Source of the DNA: Pseudopelobacter sp964542535
Lineage (GTDB): Bacteria; Desulfobacterota; Desulfuromonadia; Geobacterales; Pseudopelobacteraceae
Direction: 5' to 3'
Length of the DNA stretch: 64,000 nt
Assembly: GCA_964542535.1 (NCBI GenBank)
Contig: CAZIUE010000011.1
Span: 62,001-126,000 of the forward strand
Both the position numbers and the translations under genes were made by a program. Positions 7,723-15,976 of this stretch are shown one piece after another (positions within the stretch are counted from its first letter, which is position 1; every line of letters starts with the position of its first letter). The notes beneath the pieces were generated by a model. It searched no databases. It was not told the origin of the DNA and saw only the letters and a program-made list of their open reading frames with translations.

Positions 7723-9348
7723 CTACTTCCTGAAGGCGACCCTGATCGTCTTCCCGTCTCCCGCCTGAACCCTGATGCGTTCATCCCCTATCTTCAGCTC
7801 ATCCACCAGGTAGCGTCGCAGTACGGCCAACCGCCGCCCTGTCCGGACCGCGTCGGCGCGCCCCTCGCGGACGGGTCGTTCCAGATGGATCAGGTATTCG
7901 GGCAGCTGGGCGGCCAGCCGACCCAGGCGACCCAGGGCGGTTCGCGAGGGCTGGTCCAGCTGGTCCTGGTCGTCGAAGGCGGGCAGGGGCAGCAGCGGCA
8001 GGGTCTCAACCCTGAGCTCGATACGCTCCTGAAGCCGCTTCTCCAGCACGGTCGTGAGCCAGCGCAACTCCTGGGGCCCGGGCAGGTCGTCCCGCTGCAT
8101 GCTGATCCGTACGCCGATGGGTTCGTCCCCGTCAGAGAAACTGAGACCGCAGCCGGCCAGCCTGAAGGGGGCGATGTACGACTCAATCTCGCGGCACCCC
8201 TCGCTCAGGCGCGCCATGCTCTTCTCCCGTAGGACGGCCAGTGTCTCGGGCCGGGGGGTGGCCAGGGGGGCAGCCTGACGCAACGGAGAGGAGGGTTCCA
8301 CCGCACCGGAACGGACGATGACCTGTTCCAGTTCCAGGCTGACCGGCCTGCCGATGCGGCCGGCCAGCTGTTTTTCGATCCCGGCACGGACCTCGTCACC
8401 AAGATAGGCGACCGTGTTGACCGAGGCCAGCACGGTCAGTTTCGGACGGGAATCGTCGATGGACACCCCGGTCAGACGGGAGCGGTGCGCATGGTTGAGC
8501 CTGCTCTTCAGCACGCTCTCGGTGCGGCGGGTGAGGTTCACCGTGCGGATGTCCGTGACGAGGGTAACGACCAGCGGGATGGAGACGACCGCCAGCATGC
8601 CTCCCATGAGCCGCAGCCGGCGCCGGAGCGGGTAGGCGCTCTCGGCGGCCATGCTCCCCCGGAAGCGGTAGAAGTAGAAGACCGCGTCGGAGCTGATCAC
8701 GATGGCCACCAGGTTGGTGAAGAAGAGCAGAAAGCCTCCCGCGGCAAGGCCCGGCTGCCAGGTGCCCAGACCGTAGCCGACCACGCTCAAGGGAGGGATG
8801 ACCGCCGTAGCCACGGCCACGCCGGTGGTGGTGATGAGGTAGTTCTTGCGGGTGCAGAGCGCCAGTGCTCCGGCGGTGCCGGAGAACACGGCGATCAGCA
8901 GGTCGTAGACGTTGGGGCGGGTGCGGGCCAGGATCTCGGGGGTGGCCACCTTCAGGGGCGAGAGCAGGGTAAACAGCGCCGCCACCGCCACCGTCAGGAT
9001 GATGCTGGAGACGATGGTGCGCAGAGCCCGACGGGAAAGCACCAGGTCGCCCATGGTGAAGGCCAGCCCCAGGGAGAAGATCGGCGACATCAGCGGCGAG
9101 ATCAGCATGGCGCCGATCACCACCGCCACGCTGTTGGTCAGAAGTCCCAGCAGCGCGATCAGGTTGGCCAGCAGGATGGAGGAGAGATACCCCTCGTTCA
9201 TCTCCGCCCGCCGCGCCAGCTCCGCAATGACCTCCCGGTGGTTGACGTCGCGCGTCTTGCCGTCCATGTACTCCGCCAGCCGCGCCCTCAGCCGCTGCCA
9301 CACGAGCCGCGCCAGGGCCGCCGCACCTCCCCCCCCCTGTCCGTTCAT
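7723..9348 (-). CDS. DUF389 multi-pass membrane protein
   Basis: A 541-residue protein; the ATG at 9348 overlaps the mscS stop (ATGA) and has GAGGAGG upstream, so it is preferred to the longer frame. Residues about 30-270 hold six or so membrane helices with the DUF389 hallmark NSVAVVIGAMLISPLMSPI; the C-terminal half (about 290-541) is soluble with repeated small alpha/beta units. DUF389 proteins have no agreed biochemical function. Being the last gene of the trehalose/TAM/MscS run, a role in envelope or osmotic response is possible but only from context. Confidence 0.8.
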   Translation of the reverse strand: MNGQGGGGAAALARLVWQRLRARLAEYMDGKTRDVNHREVIAELARRAEMNEGYLSSILLANLIALLGLLTNSVAVVIGAMLISPLMSPIFSLGLAFTMGDLVLSRRALRTIVSSIILTVAVAALFTLLSPLKVATPEILARTRPNVYDLLIAVFSGTAGALALCTRKNYLITTTGVAVATAVIPPLSVVGYGLGTWQPGLAAGGFLLFFTNLVAIVISSDAVFYFYRFRGSMAAESAYPLRRRLRLMGGMLAVVSIPLVVTLVTDIRTVNLTRRTESVLKSRLNHAHRSRLTGVSIDDSRPKLTVLASVNTVAYLGDEVRAGIEKQLAGRIGRPVSLELEQVIVRSGAVEPSSPLRQAAPLATPRPETLAVLREKSMARLSEGCREIESYIAPFRLAGCGLSFSDGDEPIGVRISMQRDDLPGPQELRWLTTVLEKRLQERIELRVETLPLLPLPAFDDQDQLDQPSRTALGRLGRLAAQLPEYLIHLERPVREGRADAVRTGRRLAVLRRYLVDELKIGDERIRVQAGDGKTIRVAFRK

Positions 9349-11051
9349 CCGCGCACCTCCTCTCCTTCCGCAGCGGGACATTCCCCGCGCCGTTCTCCAG
9401 CCACACGTGTAACACGAAACGACGGTTCCCGGTAGTCCCGCGGCAGATACTCCTGGGGAATGGTGGTCCGGTTGCCGTCCCGCAGGGTGGAGTAGTGGGG
9501 CGACATGATCTCCACCCCGGCCTCGTTGAAAGCGTCCTGGATGTTCTGGTGCAGGCGCGAATAGGTCTGCGCCATCTCGTTGGGCCTCCCGGTGTAGGCG
9601 TTGATCTCGTAGCTGACAGAGAAGTCGTTCAGGGCGGTCTGCAGCACGAAGGGGGCCGGAGACTCCAGTATATTCTCCGTGGCGCGGGCCGCCGACATGA
9701 GCAGCTGATGCACCTGGCGCCAGGGAGCGTCATAGCCGATGGTCACCGTAGTATTGAGAATCAGGCCGCTTTCCTGGGCGGTTGAGCTGTAGTTGATGAT
9801 GTGGCTCCCCAGCACCATGGAATTGGGGATGGTGATATCCACGTTTTTGATGGTGCGCACCCGGGTCACCAGCAGGTTTTTCTCCCGCACGTCTCCCACG
9901 GTGTCGGCGATTCTGACCCGGTCCCCCAGCTTGAAGGCGCGCATGTAGGTCAGAATCACCCCGGCCACCACGTTGGCGACGGCCGAGGTGGAGCCCAGGG
10001 AGAAGAGCACTCCCAGGAAGACCGAGATCCCCTTGAAGGCCGGAGAACCGGAGCCGGGCAGATAAGGGAACGCCACCACGGCCGCGAAGGCCAGGATCAG
10101 GAAGCGGGCGATCTTGAAGCTGGGATCGGCCCACTCGGAGAAGAACCCGGGGATGGTGATGGTTCCCCTGCCCACCTCCGCGAACAGGGCGCGGGTGAGC
10201 CTGATGGCGTAATGGGTGAACAGACCGATGACCAGCAGGAAGAAGATGTTGGGCAGATAGGTCAGGACGGCACTGCCCACCTTTTCCACCGGCGTGAGCA
10301 GATACTCGAAAAGACGCGCCGCCATGCCGCGGGTCCAGGGGAAGAAGCTCAGCAACAGCGGGATGTACAGGTAAAAAAGCCCCAGCAGCAGCACCAGCCT
10401 GAGCCCGCGCAGCAGCGAGTGGGCCGCCATAACGATACGCTCCTCCGAGATCAGCTCGATGGACTGGATGCGGATGCCCCTGATGTAGCTGCCGCGCCAG
10501 GAATCGATCAGGGCCACCAGGCGGGGAAAGGAACGCCGTATCAGGTACAGCATGACCAGCAGGGCCAGGGTGGCCGCCAGGGAGTAGAGGGAGGCGAGCA
10601 CCAGGCCGTGGGCGCTGTACTCCCGGTTGCGGGCCTCCACAACGGCATTGATGCGGGCACAGAACTCGCGGGACAGGAGGGGCGGCGCCTTGCGTTCGGC
10701 AATGGCATCGGCATCGGTGACGGTCATCAGGATCGTATCGCCGACAACGATGTCACTGCCCACCTCACCATCCACCACCGTCAGGTTCCGGCCGTGGAAC
10801 AGGGGGTCCCGCACCAGCCGTTCCAGACGACCGGTGATGATTCTGGCGCGTTCCTCCGGAGAAAAACTGAGTACCCCGGCCTTCAGAGTCAGCACCGGCC
10901 TCCCCTCCAGGGTCACCACCCCTGCCCGGGGAGGGGAACCGCCACCCCCCACAGCCGCTCCGGGTGCGGAGGCACCGTTACCCTTCTCGGCCCGGACTCC
11001 GGCCAGCGGCAGCTGCACCAGAAGGATCAGCAGGACCAGCATGCGCGTCAT
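9345..11051 (-). CDS. MscS-type mechanosensitive channel
   Basis: A 568-residue protein. The ATG at 11051 is chosen because GAGGAGG lies 5 nt upstream and it begins a signal-like peptide (residues 1-19). A periplasmic stretch is followed by about five membrane helices. The pore helix and start of the beta domain (SLGSTSAVANVVAGVIL, then AFKLGDRVRI) and the IPNSMVLGSHIINYS stretch identify the MscS domain (about 340-480). It is longer than E. coli MscS (286) because of the N-terminal extension. Such channels release solutes on hypo-osmotic shock. The gap to treS is 52 bp. Release of trehalose is a plausible role but an inference. Confidence 0.88.
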   Translation of the reverse strand: MTRMLVLLILLVQLPLAGVRAEKGNGASAPGAAVGGGGSPPRAGVVTLEGRPVLTLKAGVLSFSPEERARIITGRLERLVRDPLFHGRNLTVVDGEVGSDIVVGDTILMTVTDADAIAERKAPPLLSREFCARINAVVEARNREYSAHGLVLASLYSLAATLALLVMLYLIRRSFPRLVALIDSWRGSYIRGIRIQSIELISEERIVMAAHSLLRGLRLVLLLGLFYLYIPLLLSFFPWTRGMAARLFEYLLTPVEKVGSAVLTYLPNIFFLLVIGLFTHYAIRLTRALFAEVGRGTITIPGFFSEWADPSFKIARFLILAFAAVVAFPYLPGSGSPAFKGISVFLGVLFSLGSTSAVANVVAGVILTYMRAFKLGDRVRIADTVGDVREKNLLVTRVRTIKNVDITIPNSMVLGSHIINYSSTAQESGLILNTTVTIGYDAPWRQVHQLLMSAARATENILESPAPFVLQTALNDFSVSYEINAYTGRPNEMAQTYSRLHQNIQDAFNEAGVEIMSPHYSTLRDGNRTTIPQEYLPRDYREPSFRVTRVAGERRGECPAAEGEEVRG

Positions 11052-11103
11052 ACGTCCTCCTCTCGTCAGCGCCCTTGTCGGGGCGTCCTCCCGGCCACGC
11101 CCC

Positions 11104-14100
11104 TCATGCCTGGCGACACTCCCGCAGCAGCATCTCCATCCCCCGCAGGAGCAGATCAACGCCGCCCGTGCGGCGGTACAGCTCCCGCCCCAGATCGTGG
11201 GCGACCTTCTGGATCAGGAAGCAGCGCAGGAGGATCCTCAGCTCTTCCCGGTCGGCCGGCACCAGGGGAGAGCCCTTCATGGCCTGCAGATACCCCCGCA
11301 GGTAGGTTCCTCCCACGTAAACCGCCCAGGCTTCCAGCCAGGGTTCCAGCAGCGCGGCATCGTCGGGATTGCCGGCGACCTGGTGGGCCAGCATGGTCAT
11401 GGCGGCGAAATGCAGGGAATGGATCATGCCGGCCACATCACGCAGGGGAGAACGCTTCAGACGCCGTTCGCTCAGGGAGTGGAACGGCTCACCCTCGAAA
11501 TCGATGAAGGCAAAGTCCTTGCCCGTGAACAGGGCCTGGCCCAGATGGAAATCGCCGTGAATCCTGCTCTTCATGGTGGCAAAGCGTCGCAGGGTAATGG
11601 CGCGCAGAAAGGCGATCAGCTCCTCCTCCGCATTCAGGACCCGTCCGGCCCGGGCCTGGACCAACGGGGAGAACTGGGGCAGCTGCGCCGCCAGGAGCTG
11701 GAAGTTTCTGCGCACCAGCCCGCGCATGGACTGGAACAGGGAGCGCTGGTAGAGGGTGGAGAAGGGCTCCGGACTCCACTCGCCGTCGCCCGCGGCCCCC
11801 GACAGGGCAAGGTGCAGTTCCGCGGTGCGGCGTCCCAGCAGCACCGCCATCTCCAGGTGCAGGCCGCGCACCAGATCCCGGTACTGCTCCGGAATACCGC
11901 CGTCAACCACTTCCAGGAGCGAAGGGAGTCGAGCCGGAAGCCGGGGCAGGTCGTGGCGCTGGGCGAGCAGCAGCTCGATGAACTGGGACAGGCTGGTCAG
12001 GGTGTTGCGCCAGCCGTCGCCATGGCAGCGGATATAGGTCTGCAGGATACCCAGATCGTAGGTCTTGCCCCCCTCGGTACGGTACTCGATCATGCCGGCA
12101 TATACCGGCACGTTGCGAAACCGGCCCCTGCCCGCCAGATGGCGCAGCAGCTCCGGTTCGGGGTTGTTGCCGCTCTCCAGCTTGCGGTACATCTTGAACA
12201 GCAGCCGGTCGCCGTAGAGGATGCTGGAATTGTTCTGTTCCACCGAAGCCACCCGGCTGGGGAACAGCTCTCCCCGGGGGGGGCTGTTCCTGGTCAGGGC
12301 GCCTCCCCTCAGCCCCACCAGCTGGGAGCCGCCGGCTCCGTGCAGCGTGGCCCGGGAGCTCATCAGCTCCAGCAGCAGCTGGCGGAACTCCTCAAAGTAG
12401 ACCGCGTCGCACAGCACCCCTTCCACCTCACCCAGGACGAGCGGGCAGATGACGAAGAGCGGAGGACGGTCGGTCAGGGACTGCACCCGCTCCTGGGAGA
12501 GCCATACCAAGGGGACCTGGTAGATTTCGGGCGCCCACTCGGTGTAACAGACCTGTACGAAGGCCAGCAGGAACAGCTCGTCCTCCCGCCTGAGCTCACA
12601 GGTATCGACCACGCTGATCTGGGTGATGACCCGTCCCGTGCCGAAGAACCAGCAGACCCGCTGCAGGTAGCGGGGCATGACCGAGGCGCAGAAGCGTTCC
12701 CCGGTTTTTCCCCTGAGCACGTCCCACCAGGGGCGCCCCTCCCGAAGGCGTATCCGGGGGGGCTCGTCGCCCGCGTCCCCCCCCGATTCGGCCCCCCGCA
12801 GTACGAACCAGAAATGGTCGTGGGGGCCGGCGGTGAAATGATAGCGGCTCTCCTGGATCACGGGGAAGCGGTTGCGGCTGAAGACCTCTTCCGGAACCAT
12901 GCCGGCAAAACGCGACAGGTCCACGGAAGCGGACTGGGAGAAGCGCGACAGGTTGATCACCACCAGGATCCGCTCCTCCTCGTACTCCCGCATGAAGGTC
13001 AGAATCTTGGGGTTGTCCGAGGCCAGCATCTCCAGGCTGCCGCGGCTGAAGGCCCGGAAACGCTTGCGCAGGGCGATGGTGCGGCGCATCCACCAGAGCA
13101 GCGAAGAGGGGTTGCGTTCCTGAGTCTCCACATTGATGGACTCGAAATGGTACTCCGGCTCGATGATCACCGGCAGGTAGAGCTTCTGGGGACTGGCCGC
13201 GGAGAAGCCGGCGTTTCTGTCCGGGTTCCACTGCATGGGGGTGCGCACGCCGTTGCGATCCCCCAGGAAGTAGTTGTCCCCCATGCCGATCTCGTCGCCG
13301 TAATAGATGATGGGGGTCCCGGGGAGGGAGAAGAGGAGGATGTTCATCAGCTCGATCTTGCGCCGGTTGTTGCCCATCAGGGGAGCCAGGCGGCGGCGGA
13401 TTCCCAGGTTGATGCGCGCCCGGGGGTCCGAGGCGTACACCCGGTACATGTAGTCCCGCTCCTCGTCGGTGACCATCTCCAGAGTCAGCTCATCGTGGTT
13501 GCGCAGGAAGATGGCCCACTGGCACCCTTCCGGAATGGCCGGGGTCTGGTCCAGGATATCCATGATAGGGAAACGGTCCTCCATCTCGATGGCCATGAAC
13601 ATGCGCGGCATGAGCGGGAAATGGAAGGCCATGTTGCTCTCGTCCCCCTGGCCGAAATAGGCGGCGGCATCTTCCGGCCACTGGTTGGCCTCGGAGAGGA
13701 GCATGCGGTTTTTGAAGGACGAGTCCAGGTGGGCGCGCAGCTTTTTCAGGAAGGCATGGGTTTCGGGAAGATTCTCGCAGTTGGTTCCCTCCCGCTCGAA
13801 CAGGTAGGGGACCGCGTCCAGCCTGACCCCGTCCACCCCCAGGCGCATCCAGAAGTCGATCACCTTGAGCATCTCCGCCTGCACCCGTGGATTGTCGAAG
13901 TTCAGGTCAGGCTGGTGGGAGTAGAAGCGGTGCCAGTAATAGGCCTTGGCCAGGGGGTCCCAGGTCCAGTTGGAGGTCTCGAAGTCCTGGAAGATGATGC
14001 GCGCCTCGGCGTACCGCTCCGGGGAATCGCTCCAGACGTAGAAGTTGCGCAGGGACGAACCGGGAGGGGCGCGACGGGCCCGCTGGAACCAGGGGTGCTG

Positions 14101-14445
14101 GTCCGAGGTGTGGTTGAGCACCAGTTCGGTGATCACCCGCATGCCGCGGTTGTGGGCCGCGCGCAGCAGCTGCCTGAACTCCCGCAGGCTGTTGTAGCTG
14201 GGGTTGACGGTGTAGTAGTCGGAGATGTCGTAGCCGTCGTCCCGCAAGGGGGAGGGGTAGAAGGGGAGCAGCCAGATGGCCGTAACCCCCAGCTGCTGCA
14301 AGTAGTCCAGCTTTCCGATCAGGCCGCGGAAATCACCCATGCCGTCGGCGTCGGAGTCGGCGAACGCCTTGATGTGCAGCTGGTAGATGACGGCATCCCG
14401 GTACCAGAAGGGGTTATCCTCAAGCAGCGCATCCTCGTGTCCCAT
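11104..14445 (-). CDS. treS: Trehalose synthase-maltokinase fusion (TreS-Mak)
   Basis: A 1113-residue two-domain protein. Residues about 10-550 are a GH13 trehalose synthase opening with NPFWYRDAVIYQLHIKAF. Catalytic sites seen are the nucleophile in DGVRLDAVP, the acid/base in LLSEANQWP and the aspartate in FLRNHDELTLEM. Residues about 565-1113 are a maltokinase with kinase motifs RIHGDFHLGQ (near 961) and FAFIDFEGEP. TreS interconverts trehalose and maltose; Mak phosphorylates maltose with ATP to maltose-1-phosphate, normally the substrate of GlgE. No glgE or glgB is in the window. The start, after GGGAGGAG, overlaps the end of malQ by 26 nt. Confidence 0.94.
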   Translation of the reverse strand: MGHEDALLEDNPFWYRDAVIYQLHIKAFADSDADGMGDFRGLIGKLDYLQQLGVTAIWLLPFYPSPLRDDGYDISDYYTVNPSYNSLREFRQLLRAAHNRGMRVITELVLNHTSDQHPWFQRARRAPPGSSLRNFYVWSDSPERYAEARIIFQDFETSNWTWDPLAKAYYWHRFYSHQPDLNFDNPRVQAEMLKVIDFWMRLGVDGVRLDAVPYLFEREGTNCENLPETHAFLKKLRAHLDSSFKNRMLLSEANQWPEDAAAYFGQGDESNMAFHFPLMPRMFMAIEMEDRFPIMDILDQTPAIPEGCQWAIFLRNHDELTLEMVTDEERDYMYRVYASDPRARINLGIRRRLAPLMGNNRRKIELMNILLFSLPGTPIIYYGDEIGMGDNYFLGDRNGVRTPMQWNPDRNAGFSAASPQKLYLPVIIEPEYHFESINVETQERNPSSLLWWMRRTIALRKRFRAFSRGSLEMLASDNPKILTFMREYEEERILVVINLSRFSQSASVDLSRFAGMVPEEVFSRNRFPVIQESRYHFTAGPHDHFWFVLRGAESGGDAGDEPPRIRLREGRPWWDVLRGKTGERFCASVMPRYLQRVCWFFGTGRVITQISVVDTCELRREDELFLLAFVQVCYTEWAPEIYQVPLVWLSQERVQSLTDRPPLFVICPLVLGEVEGVLCDAVYFEEFRQLLLELMSSRATLHGAGGSQLVGLRGGALTRNSPPRGELFPSRVASVEQNNSSILYGDRLLFKMYRKLESGNNPEPELLRHLAGRGRFRNVPVYAGMIEYRTEGGKTYDLGILQTYIRCHGDGWRNTLTSLSQFIELLLAQRHDLPRLPARLPSLLEVVDGGIPEQYRDLVRGLHLEMAVLLGRRTAELHLALSGAAGDGEWSPEPFSTLYQRSLFQSMRGLVRRNFQLLAAQLPQFSPLVQARAGRVLNAEEELIAFLRAITLRRFATMKSRIHGDFHLGQALFTGKDFAFIDFEGEPFHSLSERRLKRSPLRDVAGMIHSLHFAAMTMLAHQVAGNPDDAALLEPWLEAWAVYVGGTYLRGYLQAMKGSPLVPADREELRILLRCFLIQKVAHDLGRELYRRTGGVDLLLRGMEMLLRECRQA

Positions 14446-15943
14446 GGGCGTCTCCTCCCTGCCGTACCCTGCCGTAACGTTCCAGGCGGCGCCGCATCTC
14501 CGCCGCCAGCCCCTCCGGGATCATCTCCCAGGTGAAACGCCACTCCCAGTTCCCCCAGGGGGTGCCGGGAATATTCATGCGCGCCCCGCTGTCCAGGCCG
14601 AGGAGGTCCTGCAACGGCAGGATGGCGGTAGCGGCCACGGACATGAGCGCGGCGCGCATGAGGTCGCCGGGGCAGTCGTCCCCCCTGGTCCCCAGGTAGG
14701 TTGCAAGCTCCTCCAGCTCCGCGTCCGAGCGGGACGCGCACCATCCCCGGGTCGTGTCGTTGTCATGGGTGCCGGTAAACACCACACCGCGGGGAACGTG
14801 GTTGTGGGGCAGGTCGCGGTCGTCCAGGTCGGCGTCAAAGGCGAACTGAAGGATCTTCATGCCGGGGAAGCGATAGCGGTCCCTGAGCGCCAGAACTTCC
14901 GGCGTGATCACCCCCAGATCTTCGGCGATGATCGGGAGCTCTCCCAGGACCTCCGTGACACGGTCGAACAGTTTTTCTCCCGGCCCCCGGACCCAGCGCC
15001 CCTCCCGGGCTGTGGCGGCATCGGCCGGCACCTGCCAGGCCGCCTCGAACCCGCGGAAGTGGTCCACCCGCATGACATCGAAGAGTTCAAGGCTGGCCCG
15101 GAAGCGCCGGATCCACCAGTCGAAGCCGTCCCGCTCCATGGCCTCCCAGTCGTAGAGAGGGTTGCCCCACAGCTGGCCGCTGGCACTGAAGTAGTCGGGA
15201 GGCACGCCGGCCACCACCGTCGGTGCGCCCGCCCGGTCCAGCAGGAACAGCTCCCGCCTGCTCCACACGTCGGCCGAATCATAGGCAACGAAGATGGGGA
15301 TGTCCCCGATGACGGCAATCCCCTTCCGGTTGGCATATCCCCGAAGCTCCCGCCACTGGCGCGCGAACTGCCACTGGAGGTAGCACTGCACGTCGAGTTC
15401 GTGACCAAGCCGCCGCTCCCACAACCGGCGCTCCCCCGGGGTGATGCGCGCCAGACCGTCCGGCCAGCAGTTCCAGGCCCTGCCCCGGAAGCGGCGTTTG
15501 AGCGCCATGAAGAGGGCATACTCCCCAAGCCAGGGGCTGTCGGCGCAGAACCTCCGGAAATCCTCCTCCCGGCTCCCGTCCCCCCTTGCCAGGAACGCCT
15601 CCCCCGCCCGCCGCAGCAGCTCCGTCTTGCGCGTCATAACGGCACCGAAATCCACCCGGTGCTCCGGGTAGTCCGGCTCCTGGTCCACGCCGGCCAGATC
15701 CCCCTCCGTTGCCAGCCGTTCCAGGGCGATCAGCAGCGGATTGCCGGCAAAGGCGCTGAACGCGGAATAGGGGGAATTGCCGCAGGCGGGAGGTGTCAGG
15801 GGGAGCACCTGCCAGCAGGACATTCCCATGTCGCGCAAAAGGTCCACGAAACGCCGGGCATGTTCCCCCAGGGAACCGATTCCCCCGGGGCCGGGAAGAG
15901 ACGTGGGGTGCAGCAGCACCCCGCAGGACCGTCCGTCACGCAT
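14420..15943 (-). CDS. malQ: 4-alpha-glucanotransferase (amylomaltase)
   Basis: A 507-residue GH77 enzyme of typical bacterial size. It opens with GVLLHPTSLPGPGGIGSLGE and has the three acidic catalytic sites: DVMRVDHFRGFEAAW (nucleophile), IAEDLGVITPEV (acid/base) and FTGTHDNDTTRGW. It transfers alpha-1,4-glucan chains between maltodextrins, which would make linear oligomers fit for TreY and release glucose. Start ATG at 15943 has AGGAGG. It follows tamB after 33 bp and overlaps treS, so it belongs to the same operon. Confidence 0.95.
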   Translation of the reverse strand: MRDGRSCGVLLHPTSLPGPGGIGSLGEHARRFVDLLRDMGMSCWQVLPLTPPACGNSPYSAFSAFAGNPLLIALERLATEGDLAGVDQEPDYPEHRVDFGAVMTRKTELLRRAGEAFLARGDGSREEDFRRFCADSPWLGEYALFMALKRRFRGRAWNCWPDGLARITPGERRLWERRLGHELDVQCYLQWQFARQWRELRGYANRKGIAVIGDIPIFVAYDSADVWSRRELFLLDRAGAPTVVAGVPPDYFSASGQLWGNPLYDWEAMERDGFDWWIRRFRASLELFDVMRVDHFRGFEAAWQVPADAATAREGRWVRGPGEKLFDRVTEVLGELPIIAEDLGVITPEVLALRDRYRFPGMKILQFAFDADLDDRDLPHNHVPRGVVFTGTHDNDTTRGWCASRSDAELEELATYLGTRGDDCPGDLMRAALMSVAATAILPLQDLLGLDSGARMNIPGTPWGNWEWRFTWEMIPEGLAAEMRRRLERYGRVRQGGDAHGTRGCAA

Positions 15944-15976
15944 ACGGCGCCTCCTTGTGCCAGGACCGGCGCGCCC

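Noticed and set aside
10627..14535. A 1302-codon open frame on the plus strand opposite treS and mscS
   Set aside because: It mirrors real genes on the minus strand; its residues are Q/G/H/R-rich with no fold or motif, a common artefact of high-GC codon use.
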